Origin: Climacium dendroides
Lineage: Eukaryota; Streptophyta; Bryopsida; Hypnales; Climaciaceae
DNA: 64,000 bases
Assembly (NCBI GenBank): GCA_950106755.1
Contig: OX467082.1
Span: 2,790,001-2,854,000, forward strand
Direction: 5' to 3'
Of this stretch, positions 22,141 through 32,341 are shown piece by piece (the first letter of the stretch is position 1; every line of letters begins with the position of its first letter). A model generated the notes under the pieces. The model worked only from the letters and a program-made list of their open reading frames with translations, was not told the origin of the DNA and did no database searches. A program made the position numbers and the translations under genes.

Positions 22141-22599
22141 GGCACCCATTCTCCTCTCAAAGCACCCCTTAGGTTGATTTTGAACTGCCTTGTTTTCAAT
22201 TGGGTCCATTTAGTTGGATTTTGGCCATTTAGGCCACGTTGCCAAATTTCCTTATTTTTGGAGCATTTCAAGCTCCTTTGTTGTCGTTTTTGAAGCTCTC
22301 TTGAAGGACTTGGGGTCCCTTCAAGCTTAGCTATCTTCTTGTGGCATTTCTTATGGGTTATTTGAAGCTTGGGTGATGTTTTGTAGGGTTCTTGTATTTT
22401 GTTGACGTTTTGTAGGTGTTTTGAATTAACTTTGTACTAATCCTAGAGTCTCCTTCCCCTATGATTGGCGATGCTGCTTGGGGAAACTCTTTAGCGTCGT
22501 TTAAGTTATTTTAGCACTAACATTTGGTAGCTTATTGTTTATTAACAAATCATTTCCCTTGTGGTTGTCCGTATTCTCCTTGTTTCTTGTATCACGGCG

Positions 22600-22830
22600 A
22601 AGCTTTGACTTCGGTTGTTTGGAAGTTAGGAGAGTTCTATAGTATTCTCAAAACATACGGCGAAGCTATAGTTTTTTATGTTTAGAATTATGGGTGTTAG
22701 AGAAAATACGGCAAAGCTATAGCTCTCAGTCTTAGAATTTAGGTGTATTTCAAAATCACGGCGAAGCTTTGACTTCGTGGGATTTGAACTCTTAGTTATT
22801 TTCATTTTGATGGCGAAGCTTTGAACCTCT
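22600..22830. repeat. Dispersed CGGCGAAGCT repeats with palindromic core
   Basis: The words ACGGCGAAGCTTTGACTTCG, ACGGCGAAGCTATAG, ACGGCAAAGCTATAG, ACGGCGAAGCTTTGACTTCG and ATGGCGAAGCTTTGA follow each other at roughly 45-75-base intervals. The form CGAAGCTTTGACTTCG is self-complementary at its ends. The inverted copy (about 46540-46625) keeps only two of them. Confidence 0.65.
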
Positions 22831-24548
22831 TCTTTCTTTTGATTATTTCTATGTAGTTAGGCCTCTTGGCCTTAGTTTGGTCAAATTGTCATTTTTAATA
22901 TTAGTCTTTCTTTAAGGCCGAGACCAAGGGTGTAGTCAGGCCGCTAAGAAGAAGGGTCAGTACAAATTGAAGTTCAAAATCGCGTAGTAGAGGTCAAGAG
23001 TTTTCCAGAAACATAGAATACAAAGAAATCCGAGCTAAAATGAGTAAGATATAAGCGGATGAAGTTTCAAACACTAATTAGGACTCAAAATTTCATCCAT
23101 GCATAACTTCTATTAGAAAAGTTATATTTGCAAGTCCCGCATCAACTTAGAAAGCTAATTCTATCTTCTACAAGGAAAACATATTAGAAGTTTAAAAATA
23201 GTAAACTACCAAAAGGTAGTTTGAGAGTTAGAGTGTATGTAGAGCCAAGGCTAAAAGCAAAGTCAGACCATTAGATGGGGGTTATAGTATAGATTTGAGT
23301 TAAAAATCTAATAGTAGAGGCTTAGAGATTTTCAACAACATAAATTACAAAGAAAACCGAATTGAATTGAGAAAGTTATAAGCGGATGAAGGTTCAAACA
23401 CTAATTAGGACTTAAAACTTCATTCATGCATAACTTCTACTAAGAAAGTTCAATTTGCAAGTTCCACATCAACTTAGAAAGCTGGTTTTAGCTTCTACAA
23501 GGAAAACATATTAGAAGTCTAAAAATAGTAAGCTGTCAAAAGTCAAACCAAGAGCTAAAGCATTTGATAAGAAAATTAGAAAATAGATTAGAAGGGAAGA
23601 AGGATAGATTAGGGAGGTGTGACTAGCAAGGAAGAATGCAAAACAAAGTTCTATCTCACCACTCTTTCAACTCTTCTAGCTTAGACTAAGTTTGAGTTCA
23701 AAAACTCAATAGGAATGATAGTTGTGAATTGAAGACCAAATTGTTAAATTATTATAGTTGAAGTTGAAGAAGAAGGAGAAATCTCAAGTATCTAGAACAA
23801 CCAATTAGAATTGAGATAAGGGAAATCAGAAGAAGATTGATCAAGTGTATTGGATCAATTTATGTATTTTTTGAAGTACGTGAAATAAGTGAAGATAGAA
23901 AGAGAAAAGAAGGAAAGATAAAGAGGAGGAAAGGAGTTAGAGAAAAATAGAACTTAGAAGAGTATCTAAACCCCTCTTTTAAGCCGTGGACAAAAATATC
24001 AAATGATTTTGGAAGATGGCGGATGATGGAGCGTTCTAAGATGCCTACAATTACCTCAACAACAAACCCAACTTTAAGGTAAAACATTAATTTCTTCCCT
24101 TCCTTTTGAATTATTGAAAATAGGATAAAATACCATAGGGCCGAATTACAAATAGGATTCAGAGTATCAAGACAAAGTTTTTAGTTAAAGATAATCAGAT
24201 TAGATGGTATATCTTTCTTGGAGGTTTCCAAAACATCTCACACTTAGAATTCCGACTTAAAACAAGAAAGTTAAGAACGGATGAAGTTTAGAGTCTAAAT
24301 TGGATGAAATTTTGACAAAACCAAAAGTTTGGAACAAGTCAAATTAGTAAAACAGAGAATATTAATTATAATCTAGAACCAAAGGAAAAACTTAATTTCA
24401 AATTGTAGATTAATAGATATTAATGGATGAAGTTTGAAGAACCATTTAAGTGGTCAAACTTCATCCATCGATAACTTCTAGTAGAAAGATCCAATTAGCA
24501 AGTGTGAACTCAATCTAAAATCCTAGTATAGAGAACTATATGAAAAAG

Positions 24549-25280
24549 GGTTATGGTCATGGTAATCTTGATGGTCATGGTCTTTGGCCTGAAGCGACGC
24601 TCTGCTTTGCCATTGAAGCGACGATTTCGACGATAAGGATGGTGTTGGCTTAGGTACCTTCGTATGCCACCATATATAATCTTTGACCCTCTGGTACTTC
24701 GATCCGCCTTCACATCGCAGATTCTCGCAAGTCTAGAATCTATCTCGGGACCAGAATCTGGGCATTCTTTATATCCCTTGCAAGACAAGCTAGAAATGAG
24801 AGCATATGTTAGAAAATCTGATATGGTCCACATCAGTAAACCACGCATGATAAAACGATGAGCACCTTCGGGCTGTGAGAAATCTTGAGCTACCACACCT
24901 TCCCACAATGCATGTAGCTCCTTCAACAGTGGACGCAAAAACACATCCATGTTCTTAGAAGTTGGGGAGTGCTTCCCAGAAATGAGAAGGCTGAGGGAGA
25001 TGAAAAATTTCTTTGTCACAAACCATGGCTCAAAGTTGTAAATCAAAATGAGCACCGGCCATGTTGACCAATTCGTGTTGCTCAGCTTGAAGGGATTGAT
25101 ACCATCTAGTACTAGTGCCAGATGCAGGTTCTTGTTGTCAGCACCGAAGTTGTTGAAGGCGACGTCCCCACTGACATGCTTCCAAGTAGGGCTGTCCACC
25201 ACTGACCTCATGACGTCGTCATTGTTGACATACTTTATCCAACTTGTCAGCATCTGAGCGATCTCCGAAGACCTAAACAT
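24549..25280 (-). CDS. TNP2 transposase catalytic core
   Basis: The segment follows the TNP2 family closely: MFRSSEIAQML, LHLALVLDGINPFKLSN (normally RLGLATDGFNPF), STWPVLILIYNFEPWF, LISGKHSPTSKNMDVFLRPL, ELHALWEGV, LLMWTISDFLTYALIS and YGGIRRYLSQHHPYRR (normally GHRRFL..HP-x-R). The LDG and DFL positions correspond to conserved acidic residues of the transposase. It is separated from the upstream exon by an in-frame TGA at 25290-25292 where CGA (RLKHMFRS) is expected, and downstream the frame runs into the inserted element near 24549. The protein would act in the nucleus to cut and move the CACTA element. Confidence 0.9.
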
Positions 25281-25289
25281 GTGTTTTAG

Positions 25290-26138
25290 TCACGATATCA
25301 AGGGAAAGTGTCGAACGACCCTTGTTGGTACTGAGTTTGTGCCCTCCACCCACCTTGGTTTCGAGCACTTAGGGCATGTACTTAGATCTGCATGTGTATC
25401 TTCAAATAGCACACATCCACTTGGACATGCATGGATGTTGTTGTACTCTAAGCCCAACTTTCTAATCATTTTCCTTGCCTCATAATGACTGGTAGGGAGC
25501 TTGTTGTTCTTTGGGAGTAAGTCTGATGACAAATACCATAGGAGCTCACTAGTGAAATGGTTACTCACACGGAAGACCACGCACATATTCATAATGATGA
25601 TTGTTGTTGACAGAATACTCAATGATGCCTCCTCGTACAGTGTTGTTGTTGTGTGCTCATATAAACGTTGCATGTCTTCAACGGTGTCGCTGTCAGCGTC
25701 TGCTTCAGTGCCTGACCTTCCTTCGGATGCCAAGGTGCCCGAATGCAATGCATCACCACGATCAAAGGCCTCCATGACTTGCCTTTGGACGTCGTGTTGG
25801 ACATTCAGAGGAGCGTCGTCATCATCTGCAGCGTCGCCGACAACACTGTTCCCAAATTCTAGTACTCCATTTACATCTTCGAATTCAATGTCATCATCTA
25901 CAATGTCCGCATCATTGTCGATGATGTCATCGTCATAAATAAGATCTTCCACCCACATGCCACGAGGAGGGTATCTGTTGGATGGGTCCCCCCCGATCAT
26001 TGACTTCGTTAAAAAAGCATCCCGTCCTACCTCTGCATGATGCTTTCGAACCACATGAATAGCTCGGCGTGTTCCTCCATGACAATTTTGGCATGGGCAT
26101 GGAAACCTCGTCAAATTCAACTCCATCGCCACCCTCAA
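25290..26138 (-). CDS. TNP2 transposase N-terminal part with transposase-associated domain
   Basis: The N-terminus contains RFPCPCQNCHGGTRRAIHVV, the Cys-rich zinc-type pattern of the plant transposase-associated domain (CPC-x-x-C). A long acidic linker follows (about residues 60-140). The C-terminal part has LPTSHYEARKMIRKLGLEY, HACPSGCVLFEDTHADLSTCPKC and RVVRHFPLIS, all typical of TNP2 just before the catalytic core. The frame ends at a TGA replacing CGA at 25290. Translation probably starts at or upstream of 26138; about 1.1 kb separates it from the divergent gene at 27259. Confidence 0.85.
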   Translation of the reverse strand: MRVAMELNLTRFPCPCQNCHGGTRRAIHVVRKHHAEVGRDAFLTKSMIGGDPSNRYPPRGMWVEDLIYDDDIIDNDADIVDDDIEFEDVNGVLEFGNSVVGDAADDDDAPLNVQHDVQRQVMEAFDRGDALHSGTLASEGRSGTEADADSDTVEDMQRLYEHTTTTLYEEASLSILSTTIIIMNMCVVFRVSNHFTSELLWYLSSDLLPKNNKLPTSHYEARKMIRKLGLEYNNIHACPSGCVLFEDTHADLSTCPKCSKPRWVEGTNSVPTRVVRHFPLIS

Positions 26139-27258
26139 CTCGGTTTGTAGAATGAGGTCACCTATAGGAATGTGGCGAAGGACACGGCTGTCTGCATTGA
26201 TGCAGACTCTTACAACACGACGTCCACGACTCCACGCCTATGTGTCCATCACATACGTCAACACGTATTGTGATTGGCGAATTGGGGTTCAACAGCCTAA
26301 TTCTCAAAATGCATTACCAATTGCAACAATTTCATGCCTCCACCGATACGTACGTAGGGGTTGGACATGCACGAACAATTCGGTCTCATTGCTGTTAAGT
26401 GTATTTAGCACATACTAACATATACTACAATGATCATGTGAAAAATTATAGGTACAAAATGTCTCAATCATAATCATGAAATTCGGATGTTTGGATGTTT
26501 TTGTGAACATACGCTTGTCATTGTCTACATCTAGAAAGACACCTTCATGTTCACTAAGACGCATTTATGTCTATGCAGGTACCACAATGTCACCCACTAG
26601 CTTCTACATGACATGAATGCGCTTGGATAGAAGAAAAGAATGTATGTGCTACGTATGCTACGTTTGACATTGTGTGCTACGTCTAACATCTAGTGCTACA
26701 CCTAACATCCTATAAGACACTAAAAATTTCTACGAGTTTCTTCATGTGGACATTGACATGTTCTGTGTGACGTCAAGTCCTGCACAGGCATGCTAAAAAA
26801 AGCATTGGGTTAGTCTAAGAAACACTAGATCCCATGCACTATATGTCTTCTAGGGTTTTGCAGTCCCCACTTTCCATGGCTAAGGAGGACAGTAAGCTTC
26901 GCACTTCAAAATTGTAGTCTATTATAGGCACTACTTACTTACAAGAATCCAATTTAGCATTAGATGGGTCCCTCCTTCTTGTCCATTTCAAATTGGCAAA
27001 GAACGCATCGTTTTGGACATCAAGTCAAACAAGATGATGTCTGACTTGATGTCTTGATGTCAATTCTGGTGTCTGCAGAAGCACGCAAATGTCAAGTTTT
27101 GATCGAAGTGCACTTTTCAAAAGTACAGCACCCGACGTCCCACGTAGGGCTGTCGCTCTGTGATGGGACTTAGACAAACCCTAAGTCCACCTTCGGACTT
27201 TCTCTTCATCCAGCACCTCTTCCAATTCTTTCTTCACTGAGATTTGATTTTGAATAGT
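26139..27258. promoter_or_regulatory. Divergent intergenic region between the two CACTA genes
   Basis: The TNP2 gene leaves to the left and the Transposase_24-like gene to the right, so this segment should contain both promoters. It contains many TGTCTACATC, GACATC and CTACGTCTAACATC words like the element's termini. A plain TATA box was not identified. Confidence 0.45.
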
Positions 27259-30200
27259 ATGGCTCTTCCTACAACATTCCAAACTTCTTATACACATTCA
27301 TATAGGGTAGAAGCTGTAGCAAAGCAGGGAGTGGAGGATTTTCAGGTCCATCAAGCAAGTGCTAGTATGTTTCAGCACTTTGTGGACAGCATTGTTGCTG
27401 CTGTACTCACCTCAGGGATGGACAAAGTAGGAGCTGGAGTAGACGGCAACCCTCGTCGCAGTAGTCGCCTAAACAAGAACAAGCAACGTATAAACAACTT
27501 GGCACATTCAACGCATGAAGTTGCAAAATTGGACAAGGTAAAACATTTATCTTGCACCACACCTTTGCAATTTCTCTTGCACCACACCAAGACAATGGTA
27601 GCCTCTTGCTCCTGCTCCCTCCTCTCCCCTCCTTCCTCTCCCTCCTCTCCCCTCCCTCCTCTCTCCTCTCCCCTCCCTCCTCTCTTCTCCCTCCCTCCTC
27701 TCCTCTCCTCCCCTCCCTCCCCTCCCCTCCTCCCCTCCCCTCCCCTCCCATCCCGCCCCTCCCTCCATAGGCGCCCCGCCCCGCCCGCAAGCCGCAGCCA
27801 CCCGGGAGCTCCCCGCCCTTGGTCGCAGCTCCTCACGAATGAAAGTTGCATCCTCAGCATTGTGTTGGCAGCGACATTTTTCATCCATTTTTGTCATCCA
27901 CAACACACTAGGGCTTCAACTGGTGTCTCAGTGAACATCACTACAAGCTTATGTGAGTCTCATGCATGAAATTGGAATTCCCTTGTGTGTTTGTTGATGC
28001 AATTTTTTGGTTGAAGGAACACTTGATGGAGGAGGAGCGTGCGAAGACGGAGTGTGGAAGCGGACACGGAGGAGCGAAGGACTCCCACGCCCAAGCAAGA
28101 AACCCCGACGTTCAAGCGGGGAACCTCGGTGCAAAGGCGGGGAGCCCCTGCATTGCGGCGGGAGCCCTTGTGGGGAACCCCTGTTGGAAGCCCGCCCCGC
28201 CCTGCCGGTGCTGTGGCGGGGAGCCCCCCCGACGCCGAAGTCGGGAGACCCTCCGTAGGGGGAACTGCCTCGGGCGGGGGGAGCCCTTCCGCAGCTTGGA
28301 GGGTGTTCACCACTTAGGTAGAAACTCCATTTTTGTTTCTTGTTTTTGTTTTAATTTTTTTTTGTTTTGATTTGTTGTGAATTTATCATCCTAAACCTTG
28401 AATCGTCTTTCTTGCACTCTACCACCTTGGTTTTCATTTGTAGGTGTGATTCTTATTTTGGTTTGTGAGAATGGATGTCAAAGTGGACATAATGTCCAGT
28501 CTCTCGTGTCCTATTCGCAGATGAGACTACCATAGGGCCTCCCTTGTGGCGTAATAATGTTTTCCTAGACATGTAGGTGTCCAATGTGAGACACTGAAAT
28601 GCATCATGTGTCACGTTTTAAGTTTTGGGGTGTCTTGTATGTTGTCACTCCGGACATTGGGTGTCCGTCGAGACGTCCTAATGTTTTCTCAGACGTCCAA
28701 ATGCTCAAATTGATGTCCCGGACTGCACATCGTCACTGCATTTCAATTGGCCATTTTGTTCTTGTAATTTTGTGTTGTGTTTGTCTTTCCTTCTATTATA
28801 GGTTTCAGGTGAGGCTTTTCATTCTTGGCCGCTATTGGAGATGGCTCCCGTTGCTTGGAAGAAGCTACCCGTGAAACGGGTAGCACAAGGTCGGCATCAT
28901 CCTGACAATGACAACGACTACTCTACCGTGAAGGAGGTTCACGATAGAGGTCGGCCACTCCCAGAGCAACGATCTAAGCAAAGGAATGATACATGGCACG
29001 TGACTAGTCGTGCAAAGGACAAAGGGAAGGCTACAGCAAGTACGCCGCCGCCCAAGAGGCATCGCATAGGAGTGTCACAGCATAGGAGGAACGAAGAAGA
29101 GTTGTCCATGAGTGAGGACAACTCTATTGAATTTGAGCAGAGGTAATAAGCAGCACCTAAACCTCTACGATTTTTCTGTAGACATTGTGTTAGACAGAGC
29201 ATGCTGTCTTCTACATTTGCACGTCTTAGTTTGCTATCGAAGTTGATGTCTGAGTTGATGTCCTAATTGATGACCGACTGGAAGTTAACCTGTAAATATT
29301 ATTTGCATTTGAGGTTTCGTAGGAGAAGCTCTTGGTCTCTTGACAAGGACGCGGATGAAGAAGATGACATAATGATCATGGAGAAGGAGCCCACCACACC
29401 TCTACATCGCAAGTGTAAACAATATGTGGAGGTGGACAGACGCGGTCATCCCCATGGGAAGGCAATAGCCTATCTGATAAATGATATTAAGGCTTTTGCC
29501 AAGGGACTGAATCCCTTGTTTGGTTGGGCTGCCCAGCCACTGGATGAAAAACAACGCTTCTTCGACAGAGTCTATGCAGGTAACGTCACGTGGCCAAGTT
29601 GCCTTAGGAGGCCCTCAGTTCTTTTTCCAAATTTGATGTCTTCTTGGACATGTGCATGTTGAAGATGACATTTGGGTGAGCATCACCGTGCATTCTGTCT
29701 TGACGTCTGTAGCGGCGCAAGGATGTCTTCAATGATGCCCGTGTAGACATCATTGTACCACTGGAATTAAATTATTTTGAAAGTCTTATCGTTTGCAAGT
29801 GTTTATGTATTATGGCCTTCTTATTTCAGACTGGGAGGTTGGAGGCGACCAAGTGGAGATCAACCCGCAGTGGTTTCCACAATACGTGACCAAGACCCTC
29901 ATTAATCTTCGCCATAATTTGATGAAGATGATCGATGCAGGGTGCCCGAAGCTAGCAGATGTTGATGCTTTGGTGTGGCAGAAGTTACAAGAGAGGCGCA
30001 ACTCAGACTTGGCTAAGGAAAAGTCTATGTAGATGCGTGCAATTTCCAAGGCAAAGGCATCCAAGGAGACACAAATGAGGATCATTGAGAAGAGTGTGAT
30101 TGGCGAATTGGTGAGAGTCTTAAACTTCCCTGTGTTTATCATGTCCGTTCTGACATCAGGCGTGCATTGTATGATGTCTGTATTCATTATGCTCATGTCT

Positions 30201-31270
30201 GACTTGATGTTTTTCTGGACATCAATGTCTCATTTTTTTGTAGAGCTCCTTGGCAATGCCACCTCTAATTTTTTTCATGTGCTAGACCTTGCAACTTGGA
30301 CGCATACCTTATGAACTGGAGGTGAAGGAGGCAACGGAGAAAGAGTATGCGTGGCGGCAAGTAGAGGCACGCAAATTACCTCATGACTATGGTCTAGATA
30401 TAGAAGTGCGGGCCTCGACAGCAGAGTTGGGAGGGCACCTAGCTTGAGTAGAAGAACTTCTCCAACAATTTGTTCATTCCATTGGAGGCAACAATCTTTA
30501 GCAGCAGCTTGTCTCCAATGCAAGAGGTGTTGGTGAAAATATTGTGGGCGGTATCATTCCTTTGAAGAAGGATGGTATTGAGAACGTCCCCACGGACGTC
30601 AGGGGGGATCTTCAAGTTAATATTGCAGACGTTGGTGACACCATTCAAGATGTCCTAAGCGACGATGCAGAGGAAGTTGACTACTTGAAGGACACCGTTT
30701 CAGACGTCGAGGCTGACAACAACGCTAGTGCAGACGTCAGCGAGGATGTCCAAGTGTCTGCTATGGAGAACATTCTGAAGCACAGCAATGCTTCTCAGGA
30801 CGTCGGCAAGGACATGGAGAAGTCTAACGCAGACCCGTATGCCATCTCCGTGGAAGATGTTGCCCTTGCCCTAGTCCACACGTCTAAGCCAGCAGCAAAA
30901 CCAAGGAGAGTGCAAGAGGTATTGTCAATATTGTAGACCATATAATAGGAGTTCACTGGCTCACCTTCATGTTTATTTCCACATAAGAATTTGCTTTCGT
31001 GTTGTTGCATCCACTTGTAGCAAAAAATGTGATGAGTGCCCATTTTATAAAGTGTTTGGTATTATCGCTTGGTTGCAGGTGGCAAATTCGCAATCTTATG
31101 GGTCATCGAGTCGATCCAATCGGGTTACAAGAAGTGTACCAGGTGCCAAGCCGTCAAAGTTTGTGGCCCCAACAAAGTCAACGAAGGCAGCCGCACCGAA
31201 GGCTTCGAAGCCAAGCCCTTCTCAGACGGGGGACCCCCCTAAGAAGGGAGAGGCACCACGCAAAAAATGA
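27259..31270 (+). pseudogene. Transposase_24 / TNP1-like CACTA accessory gene with six exons
   Basis: Exons by splice consensus: 27259-27538, about 28811-29142, 29323-29579, 29830-30110, about 30286-30918 and 31079-31270. Exon 1 ends in a basic stretch NPRRSSRLNKNKQ. Exons 3-4 hold RRGHPHGKAIAYLI, FDRVYAG and WFPQYVTKTLINLRHNLMKM, resembling the plant transposase (Ptta/En/Spm, Transposase_24) domain. Exon 5 is acidic and rich in DVSEDVQ-type repeats; exon 6 is Ser/Lys/Pro-rich. In-frame TAG at 30030-30032 and 30499-30501 and TGA at 30445-30447 break it. In En/Spm the TNP1 product binds subterminal repeats; the same role here is inference. Intron 1 holds a pyrimidine tract and a GC-rich block. 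Confidence 0.65.
27601..27770. repeat. Pyrimidine-only CTCCC simple repeat in intron 1
   Basis: About 150 bases of CTCCCTCCTCTCCCCT-type sequence with almost no purines. The opposite strand gives glycine/arginine/glutamate-rich open frames that are artefacts. A GC-rich stretch with repeated GGGGAGCCC words follows at about 28030-28310. Confidence 0.8.
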
Positions 31271-31699
31271 GCACACAGTGAGGTTCTTGCCAATGTTAAT
31301 GTTTGTATTGGGATTATGCCACCCTCATATATGGGCAGTGTTTCCAAGAACACGAAGTCGTTGATACCTGTGTTACATTGAATGCAGAGTGTGCTGTAGA
31401 AGACATCCTGGGAGACAAGAATACGTTAGCATCAGCAATGGGACGTCGCTGCAGATGTTTGCGTATCCAGCAAGTAGAGGGAGTGTAGAAGCCGAAGTGG
31501 ATGTCTTTAGCTAAAATTCGGTTATATGTGTTTCGGTTTGTGTTGATTTCTTTGTTCGGCTTAGGGTTCATTTTGAAATTCGGCTTTGTGTTCTACCGTG
31601 ACCCTCCTTTGTGAGACATGGTTGTTTTTTGTATTGGATTTTCTATTCTATGAATATGTCATGGACGTAGTCCCTTGTCACGTCACAAGCAAATTGTGG

Positions 31700-31990
31700 A
31701 TGTTCTTGATGTCAAAAGTAGCATAACATGTTGTGCAATCTTTGAATTGTAACATCATAATGTCCAATACAATGCATACATGAAGCATTAGAGTGTCCCA
31801 TACATCGAATCCATAAAACACCGGAATGCCCAATACAATGCATACAGAGGACATCAAAGTGTCCCATGCAACGAATCCATTGGACATCAAAATGTCCAAT
31901 ATAATGCATACAAAAAACATTGGAATGTCCGATACAATGCTTGCATGAGACATTAGAACATCCAATACAATGCATACATACGTTCCTTGA
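31700..31990. repeat. Subterminal tandem repeat of the CACTA element
   Basis: About eight diverged units of roughly 36 bases, built on TGTCCAATACAATGCATACA and CATYRAARTGTCCCATRCA. Each unit contains an ATGTCC or GGACATC word. The cysteine/histidine-rich frame on the minus strand (32233-31712) is an artefact of the repeat. Likely transposase-binding array, by analogy with En/Spm subterminal repeats. Confidence 0.75.
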
Positions 31991-32341
31991 GATGTCCCAA
32001 GAAATAAGTGTGTTCATAATTGCATCTCCTTCTATGAAGATCAAATAAGTGGACGTTGTCGCTGACATCCTACAGTGCAAGAAGGCATCTGCTACCCCAG
32101 CATATACTTGTGCTGGCTTGTGTAAGCAGACATCTCCTATGACAGGGTAATGCTTTAAGAAGCACGCATGTGCAAACTCCAGACGTTCGGATGGACATTT
32201 CAATGAACATACAACTATTTCACTTGACATCATTTAAGACACCTGGACGTCCATAGCGATATCTCAGAAGACATCCTAAAATGCTAGGCAAACCAGACAA
32301 GTAGCCCTAAAAAACTCCACGTCAGCATCCGTGGATGCCAC

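Larger units (their letters stand above)
20877..24548 (+). mobile_element. Solo-LTR-like element nested in the TNP2 gene (copy 1 of family D)
   Basis: It begins TGTGAGTGCCCATTTGG and is the inverted counterpart of 48337 down to about 45222. GGTTA stands at both edges (20871-20875 and about 24549-24553), compatible with a target duplication, although the right end is not the one seen in the other copy, so it may be 3'-truncated. A TATATAAG box lies at 22133-22140 on the plus strand, about 1.26 kb in, as in an LTR promoter. No long coding region is present. An 83-residue antisense frame (21508-21257) also survives in the other copy. It carries about 0.6 kb more internal repeat than that copy, including a tandem pair near 22990-23210 and 23290-23530. 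Confidence 0.75.

Noticed and set aside
27372..27906. Gly/Arg/Glu-rich frames opposite the CTCCC tract
   Set aside because: They arise from a simple repeat inside an intron of the accessory gene.
31712..32233. 173-residue Cys/His/Gly-repeat protein on the minus strand
   Set aside because: Translation of the roughly 36-base subterminal tandem repeat; resembles a zinc-finger array only superficially.
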